Assembly (NCBI RefSeq): GCF_022346885.1
Contig: NZ_JAKRNK010000002.1
Coordinates: forward strand, 186,001 to 250,000
From: Paenibacillus sp. ACRRX
GTDB taxonomy: Bacteria > Bacillota > Bacilli > Paenibacillales > Paenibacillaceae
Reading direction: 5' to 3'
Length of the DNA: 64,000 nucleotides
The translations under genes and the position numbers were made by a program. This document shows, piece by piece, positions 40,501 through 49,500 of this stretch. How positions within the stretch are numbered: position 1 is the first letter of the stretch; every line of letters begins with the position of its first letter. The notes under the pieces are model-generated. The model made no database searches, was not told the origin of the DNA, and saw nothing but the letters and a program-made list of their open reading frames with translations.

Positions 40501-43500
40501 GACTTTGACGATTGCTCCGGCACCCAATGATGCTCTCTAGCAAACGGGTATGTGGGCAGATGGATTCGTACCGGTCTCGCCCCCTCGTCATACAGCTCAT
40601 CCAGTGGAATATCATAGCCTTGGCAGTACAACTCCCCCAAGGCACACAAGATTTCCTGATGCTTGGTCTTATCGTAGGCGGTCTGCTCGCATTTCACCAG
40701 CAGTTCAAGAATGTATTGTCGAATTGCAGCTTGTCCTTCGAATTCGCGCGGTACCACCCCCCGGAACACATTGGGCAGTATGTCCATGTTCTTTGTTTGC
40801 TTCCAAGTCAAGGCAGCGTCCTTGATATCCCTAACGACAATCGCACAGCGATGCTTAAAATGATGCCTTCCCGCAAACAACGTGTAGCTAATTTCAGAAA
40901 GCGAAGAGACGTCTGCCAGATTTGATTCCAAAGTCTCCACCATTTGTAGGATCTTTTCTTGCAGCGCCTCCACGGTTTTGGCCGACAAAGGCAGCAAATA
41001 GCAAGCAGCTCCATCAGGTGCATTTCTTAATCGTTGCGGCTCATAGCTTTGTACGACGACATGAGCATTCGTTCCGCTCATCCCAAACGCACTCACCGCG
41101 CCAGTACGGCCGCGCTCGCCAATCAACCAAGGCTTGTTCTGCTTATTCACATAAAATGGACTATGCTTCCATTGGATGTAATCATTTTCTTGCTCGCAGT
41201 GTAGGCTGGCCGGAATTATGCCGTGCCGCATCGACTGAACCAATCCAATCAAGCTAACGATGCCCGAAGCCGCTAATGTATGGCCCAGATTCGTCTTCGA
41301 GGAGGTTAGCGCACAATACCCCTCTTTGTTCGTCCGCGCTTGAAACGCATGGACCAGCGCATTAACTTCTACCGGATCACCCAGTCTGGTTCCGGTACCA
41401 TGTGTTACGACATACTCGATCTCTTCAGGGTTTACGTTATATTGGTTATATATGTCTTTCAGTAAATTCGCTTGCGCCAGTCCGTTCGGGGCTGTTATGC
41501 CGTTCGTTTTGCCGTCATGATTAATCCCGCTGCCTCGAATAACCGCATAGATAGGATCTCCATCCCTCTTGGCATGGGACAACCGCTTCAGTACGATAGC
41601 CGCGACGGCTTCTGCCGGAACCATTCCGTTCGCTCGTTGATCGAAGGCATAACATCTTCCCTCTTCAGACAGCATCCCTGCCTGGCTCATCGCAGAGAAT
41701 GATTCCTCTGCCAGAAGCAGACTGATCCCTGCGGCGATAGCCGTATCGCATTCGGATAAGCGCAAACTCATGCAAGCCTGGTGCAAGGCAACCAGCCCGG
41801 AAGAACATGCGGTATTGATCGCCATATTCGGTCCGCTCAAATTTAAGAAATAGGACAAGCGAGCGGCTAAGATAGCATGGTGATTGGACGTAATCGAGCC
41901 GCTTTGCCCTGCGATTTTTAAGTAATCATCATTATTTTCAACGCCAATAAACATGCCGATTTTATTGCTTTTCAGCTGATTGGCGCCATATCCAGCATCC
42001 TCCAACGCCTTCCACGATTCTTGCAGCAAAAGCCGCTGGCGAGGGTCCATATTCTCCGCTTCACGAGGAGAAATTTCAAAAAACAGCGGATCAAACTCAC
42101 TGACGCCAGGTACAAAACCGCCTTTCCACGCCGTATGCTTCAATCCTTCAATAAATGGCCGTTCCTGCGCAATTTCGCTGATAACCTCGTTTTGCCCCAC
42201 AAGAATATTCCACAATTCGTCGATCGTTCGCGCCTCTGGAAACCGACCACTCATGCCGATGATGGCAATCGGCTCGCCAATGCCTGACGAATCTGGATTT
42301 CCCGCCAATTTTCCTACAAAACGTGAGCGACTTCCTTGCGTTCGTTGTTCAGAAATTTGCCGAAACGTATGGAACGCAGACATGGAGTACTTCGAAGCCA
42401 TTGAGTCTGCTGCTGTCGAACAAGATGTGGGAACAATTGCTGGCCGTGAACCTGCAGGCTCTGTTGTTTCTGATGATTCATCTCCGTAAAAAGCAAGGAT
42501 CGTATCCGGGCAAGCCTGCAGCATATACTGTGCGAATCGCCGCAGGGTAGAATACTCGAAAAATAGTGCAGGCGTAATTTCAATCTGGTAGTGTGCGGAA
42601 ATCAATCCTGAAAATTCAGCCAAGCTCACAGAGTCAAAACCGAATTCGGCCAGATTCTCATCAAGCCCGAGCTGCTCCCGCGGGATTTTCAGCAATTGAG
42701 CCGTTAATTGTTTGAGATCCCATTCGACGCATTTCTCTAGACTTAAATTCTTCATCGCAGGCAGTCGTCCTTTGATTGTGCTGCTCGAAGTCAGAGTCAC
42801 GGAATGCTTCAGATTTTCCGAATGCGCTTGTGCTGACCGCTCTGGCTTTTCCCCTAGTCCTAGGAAACGATGCACCCGCTCCCGCTGGCCCACCATGATC
42901 AGGTGCTGCGGTGTATTCTGCGAGATGATCTGCTCGAACAAGGAGACACCTTCGGCGTCTTCCAACAACCGCTGGCCGCTCGTTTTGATATACATCTGTG
43001 TAGATACATCATTGCTGAAGCTCATGCCGCCATTTTTCCATAGCGGCCAATTGATCACAATCGTCTTGCCGGGCTCCTGCTGGTGGCGGTACTGGGCATA
43101 ACTCATTTGAAAACGGTTGGCAGCAGCGTAATCGCAAAAACCGAAATCTCCAAGGATTGCGGAGGAGGAAGAGAAATAGCATATAAAATCGGGATCGTCT
43201 TCCTTCAGCAGCTCATCCAGCGTCATCGTTCCCTTGACTTTCGGAGCCAGAATGTGTTGAAACTCTTCTATACCTTTTTCAAAAATAGTGTTGCTGCTCA
43301 TCGTTCCCGCTGCGTGGATCACACCGTTGATGTTCCCGAACTGCTGTCTGGCAATCCTTAACACACTCCTCATGCCTTCCTGATCGCCAATATCAGCCTG
43401 CAAGTACATCACTCTTCCACCCAGCGCTTCTAGTTCTTCTATTTTCGCTTGCTTGGCTGCATTCAGTGTGGAACGTCCGACTAAGATTAAATTTACGGCG

Positions 43501-46500
43501 TACGATGCGGCCAGCGCTTCTGCGAACAAAAGGCCCAGTCCTCCTGCCCCGCCTGTAATTAGGTATGTTCCCCCTTTGCGAATGGAACGGGTTCCCCTCG
43601 TTAAAGTTGTCGGTTGAATATGATTTACGAACCGCCTGCCGTCCTGATACAACACAGATTGCGCCGCCTGTTCCCTCAGTTCGCTGCAGATTGTCGATAC
43701 TTGCTCAGTGATGCCGCGCTTCTCAGCTTTCCCGCTCACATCTTCATGGATGACATAAACCTGAAGCTTCGGCATGACCATGCGCAAGGATTGTTTAAAA
43801 CCAATCCAAGAATCGAGATAACAGAAATCGAGCTCATTTTCAAAATTGCCTGCCAAGACCAACTGTTTTGACTTGATTTTTTCAGCGTGCATCGCCTGCA
43901 GCATATATACGATGCCGGAAAAATCCCGAATACAACTCCGATCCTCTATTGCCCACAAATAAAATATCGCATCCGGTTCCCCTTGCCTTTCCCGGATCTG
44001 GCGGAATGCTTCCTTATAGGACTGTCCGTCGTCAGATGTGATGCTATATATATTGCCTGATGCTTCACAGCCACGGGAAACTCCTTGCGCGATAAAGATC
44101 AATTTGGCTTGTGGGTGCTGAAACCGGATTGCATCCTCTGCTGCCTGCTGATTCTCCCCAAGGGACAGAAAGCACACGATAGTTTGCAGTGCTGCAGACT
44201 CCAAGGAAGGCAAATGAGATAACGCCTGTTCCTTCCATATTTCTTCGAAGGTCATCGTCTCGAATGCTGCTGCTGAATTATTTACGTTGTTATCAACTAC
44301 TGGAATGATTTTGACTCCGGATTGACTTGGAGTCATCATTCCGTGAGCCGCATCTATTGCTGCAAACTCCGTTTGCATTTCGATGTCCAATCCAATCAAT
44401 TGAACGCATACGACGCCTTTATCATCGAGCAGATCAATATCGAGTTGGTTCCGGTTATGATTCTTGGTTCGAATCCATGCCCACATTGAGGATGAGCATG
44501 GCCGCAGCACTACAAGCTCCTGTAGCCCAAGAGGGGACCATGTTAAAGAGGACTTCTCCTGTTGCAGAGACCATTCCGCCGCAAAGCTTGCTGCTGCGTA
44601 AAGCGCGGAATGGATAATGCCGGGATGAAGCGTGAACATGGCCACATTGTCCGCTTGTCCGATAGGCAGCTTCAGCTTGGCGAGTGCTTGACCTTCCCCA
44701 ACATGCATCATTTGGATTCGGAACCCGTCCTCGCTATTGCCTTCCTTATTGGAAAGTCCATGTTTGTTCAGCATCTCTTCACATTCGGAGGACGACCGTA
44801 CTTGCTGATTGCACTGTGCCAGAAGCGCAGGCAGATTTAAGGTTTCCGCTGTGACAGCATCACTAATTGATGCACGGCCTTGACTGCCTATCACCATGTT
44901 GCCATTTCCTACATCTTTAACGTAAATTTCATAGCCAATATCGCCATTGTCTTCCCAAAATAGTTCAATATGCACCTGAACAGGATCGTGCTCCACGACT
45001 ACCGCTTCGTGCCAGAGCACATGCTGCAGTGTAACCGCCAATTGTGCTTCATCACGCAAGCCAGTCGCTTGTTCCACGGCAGCGCGGGCCATCTCCAGGT
45101 AAGTGGCTGCAGCAAGCATTTTACGTCCTGTTGACCCATGATCGCTGAAGAAGAACTCTTCACCTGTAAACGTCGAGCTGAACCGCTGCCGAGCGAGATC
45201 CGAGGTATTCGTATGCAGCAGCGGATGAATATGCGGCGGTGTTACCACTGCCTGCACACCATTTGCTTTAGCTCCTGCTTCCAACTTCGGCACCCAATAA
45301 CGCTCCCCTGCAAAAGGATACGTTGGCAGGCTTACTCGGCGGGGGATGACCTCATCCCCTGCATACAGCCGACGCCAATCCACATGTAATCCCTTCACCC
45401 ATAAATCAAGAAGCTTGGCGTACTTTCCACGTTCCATCCATTTTTCCACGGCTTCACGCAATTCTTCATCCGCGTCAAAAACGTCCAATGCTGCTTTGTT
45501 ATGCTTCGTTTGGCTACGGAATACCTTATCGATTTCTGTTCTGCCTTCTACATAATGCTGCAAATTCTCTCGCAGCTCATCGATAGAGCTGACGATAAGA
45601 GCTAATCGTTCGTCCATTGCTTCACGCCCGACTTGCAGCGTGTAAGCGATATCGCGCAGATGTGCGTCATTATAAGTATTTTCCTTCATTGCGGCGAGCA
45701 GCTGCTTCGCACGGGCGATAAGCCGATCCTCACTTTTCGCGGACAATACGATGATCGCTAGCTGCTGAGTAGGAGCCGCAGCATCATGTAGGGACGCAGT
45801 AATATATTCCTCAATAATCACATGCGCATTGACTCCACCCGCACCAAATGAAGAAACGCCCGCGATTCGTGGGTATTCCTGCAAATGCCCGTCTATTTCG
45901 ACAGCGGGCCTGGTCCATTCAACGAGCTCCTGCTGCACGCGGAAAGGCGTCTGACTGAAATCGATGTTCGGGTTCATTGTTCCTGCATGCAGAGACGGCG
46001 CTAACTGTTGATGCTTAAGCTGCAGCAGCACCTTCGTTACACCCGCGATTCCTGCTGCGCTCTCGCAATGCCCGATGTTGGATTTCACTGATCCGATGGC
46101 GCAAAACTGCTGATCCAGCGTATAGGACTTATAAGCTTTGCTTAAGCCCGCTATCTCAATGGGATCACCCAAAAAAGTTCCTGTACCGTGAGCTTCCAAG
46201 TAGCTGATCGTTCTTGGATGGACGCCAGCGTCCTGCAGTGCCCGTTCGATCACGCTTGCTTGCGCGTTTGGATTAGGGACTGTATAGCCATTTGTTTTGC
46301 CGCCATGATTCACTGCCGTTCCTTTTATCACACCGTAAATGTGATCCCCGTCAGCCTCCGCCATTACAAGCGGCTTGAGCAGCACGGCACCGACACCCTC
46401 GCCCGGCACATAGCCGTCTCCCTCTTTACCGAAGCTTTCACACCTACCCTTGCTTGACAAAAAGCTTCCTTGCGTCAGCATCAAGTATTTATTCGGGTGA

Positions 46501-49500
46501 ACCGATACATTCACGCCCCCAGCAACAGCGAGCCCGCACTCGCCTTTTTGTAAGCTCTGACAGGCATAATGCAGAGCAGTAAGGGAAGAAGAACACATCG
46601 TATCCAGTGCAACGCTAGGTCCATGAAAATTAAAATAATACGATACCCGGTTGGCAATCGAAGCTGGGCTCCCCACCAAGGCATACGGCTGGCCCAACGC
46701 TTGCGCTTGTGCCCCATATAGTTGGTACTCTTCGTATGTGACTCCTACATATACGCCCACATCTTTGGCGCAATCACGTTCCAGATATGATCGCAGCGAT
46801 TCCCGCGTATAACCCGCATCCTCAATTGCTTCATACACACATTCCAAGAATAAGCGTTCTTGCGGGTCCATCATTTCCGCGTCTCGCGGCGAGATGTTGA
46901 AGAACAACGGATCAAATCGGTCTACACCGTCCAGAAAGCCTCCCCATTTGCTCTGCGTTTTTCCAGTGCTGTCGTTTCCTTCTTGAAAATGCAGCCTGTA
47001 ATCCCATCGTTCTGGTGGGATTTCCGTAATGCAATCCTTCACATTTCTTAAATTATCCCAAAAATGATTCATATTGTGCGCACCCGGATAGCGTCCAGAA
47101 AGCCCGATAATCGCAATGTCAGTTCGGTTTTTCACTTGTTCGACGCTCTCTCCTGCCCGAGACTGCGAGGATAAGCTGCGCGCAGCAGCCCTATTGGCAG
47201 CGGTACTTTGTGCAAGATCATCTCTGTATAAAGTGTCAGGCTTGTGGTTAGCATTAGACGCTTTCTGCGTGCGCTTTCCCCATAGCTCGTTCAGTTTTTC
47301 CCAGTGTGATTCCGCAAAATAAACTTCCAATTCCCGGATGGTGTGATATTCGAAAAATAAAGTTTTGGGAAGCGGGCCAAATACCAGTTCCAATTCGTTC
47401 GTCATGTGCACAATCATAATGGAATCGATTCCGTAGTTATCCAACGGGGACCCGGCTTCAATCCGGCTTTCGGGTATTTGAACGGTGGAGGCCAACAGCT
47501 TGATTAAATACTTTACAGTTGCTGCCCGCAGTTGTTCTTCATCAACATTCGGTAAACGAACCGACTCCTCACCCGCTGTCGGAATCATATCAGCCAAAAT
47601 GTCTTGACCCTGATCATCCAAGTGGCCCCTTCCTGCAGCCGCAGCTTGCAATGACGCCGCAGACGGCAGAGGGCTATTAGCGCTGCCCCTGCGCCGTTTC
47701 GGATCAAGCACCCAATAACGTTCCTTGGCAAATGGATAGGTAGGCAGTGAAATGCGCGAATAGCCTCCGTCCGCGAACAAACCGTCAAATGTCAGGTTGC
47801 AGCCTTGAGCATACAAACTTGCAATTGTTGACAATCGTTCCAAATAAGTTGCTTCGTCAGGCCCTGTACTGCATGCACGAATGCAGTCGTTCCCGTATTG
47901 TGTCAAAGTAGTAGTATCCAGACTCTCGTGTTGTTGAGTGCTGGAAATATAAACGCGCGGCTCCACTCCAGTGTCCAGCCACTTTTTTAATAGGTCTACA
48001 ATCTCATCCGAGTGGCGGGCTACACACGCCAGCCGATAATTCCAATGCTTTCTTCCCATACATAAAGTCCAGCTCACATTCTCAGTGCTGATCTCTGCCG
48101 ATTTCTCGCAAAAGTCCGCTAACTGCCGGGCCTGTTCAGCAAGTTGTGCCGTTGTCTGTGCCGACAGTACGATGATGTAACCAGGTTTTGGCGTAAAGCT
48201 GCGATCCAGCTTCGGTGCTTCTTCGATGACCATATGGGCGTTCGTGCCGCTGAATCCAAACGAACTGAGTGCCGCTCTTCGCTTGATCCCGGGCTCAACT
48301 TTCCAATCTTGCAAGTTTGTATTGACATAGAACGGGCTGTCCTTGAACTCGATATTCGGATTACTTGCTTTATAATGCAGAGATGGAACCATTTGTTTGT
48401 GCTTTAAGCAGAGTAATATTTTGATTAAACCCGCAATGCCCGCCGCTGCGGTTAAATGACCGATATTCGTCTTGATCGAGCCAAGTGCGCAGAATCCTGC
48501 CTGCTTTGTATATTTGCCAAAAGTCCGCGACAACGCCTCGTACTCGATCGGATCACCTAACTGCGTGCCAGTTCCGTGCGCTTCGATCAATTGAATATGT
48601 TCAGGGTTAACGTTGAATGAATCATATACATACTGCTGCAAACGTTCTTGCGAGTTCGCGCTTGGCGCCGTTATGCCATTCGTCGCGCCGTCTTGATTGA
48701 TCCCCGTTCCGCGAATAATGCCGTAAATCTGATCCCTGTCTGCGACAGCATCCTGCAATCGCTTCAGCACGACGACGCCAGCGCCCTCTCCGGGAACGAA
48801 GCCATCGGCACGCTGATCAAATGCATAGCAGCGCCCATGACGTGAGAACATCCCCGCCCGATTCGTAGACACATAAAAATCCGGTGTCGACATCACAAAT
48901 ACGCCACCGGCCAAAGCCATCTCTGTTTCTTTAGCCCACAGGCCTTGGCAAGCAAGATGGATCGCCACCAGAGAACTGGAGCATGCCGTATCAACGGCAA
49001 TAGCAGGCCCTTGAAGATCTAAATAATAGGCAATCCGGGCTGGCGTAATCGAGTTGGCATTTCCCCAATAAGCTTGGGCAGGGGGATGATCACCGATCAG
49101 GTTGCGATAATCCATCTGCCCTGAGCCGATATATACACCGCAACGCGTTCCTTCAACCGCTGTACCGGCATAGCCGGCATCCTCCAGCGCTTTCCATGCC
49201 TCTTCCAGAAAGATTCGCTGCTGAGGGTCCATATATGTCGCTTCAATCCCTGAAATCGTAAAAAACAACGGATCAAACTGATCGATATCTTCTAAAAAGC
49301 TTCCATACCTGCAATAATCCGAGCTGTCTGGAAAATGCTCAGACAAATCCCATCTTGTCACTTCTTGAACTAAATCCGTCCCGTTAACAAGGTGCTCCCA
49401 CAGTTCATGCACGGACGCAGATCCTGCAAAGCGCCCGCTCATTCCAATGATGGCGATATCCTCCCGTTCTGTTTCTGCTTCCTTACCCGTTTCTTGCTGA

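Noticed and set aside
41103-42332. KS with NTACSSG active-site motif as an inactive or chain-length-factor-like domain
   Set aside because: Cys and both His residues are present, and the same sequence recurs in a second KS (23990-25219), so it is a clade feature.
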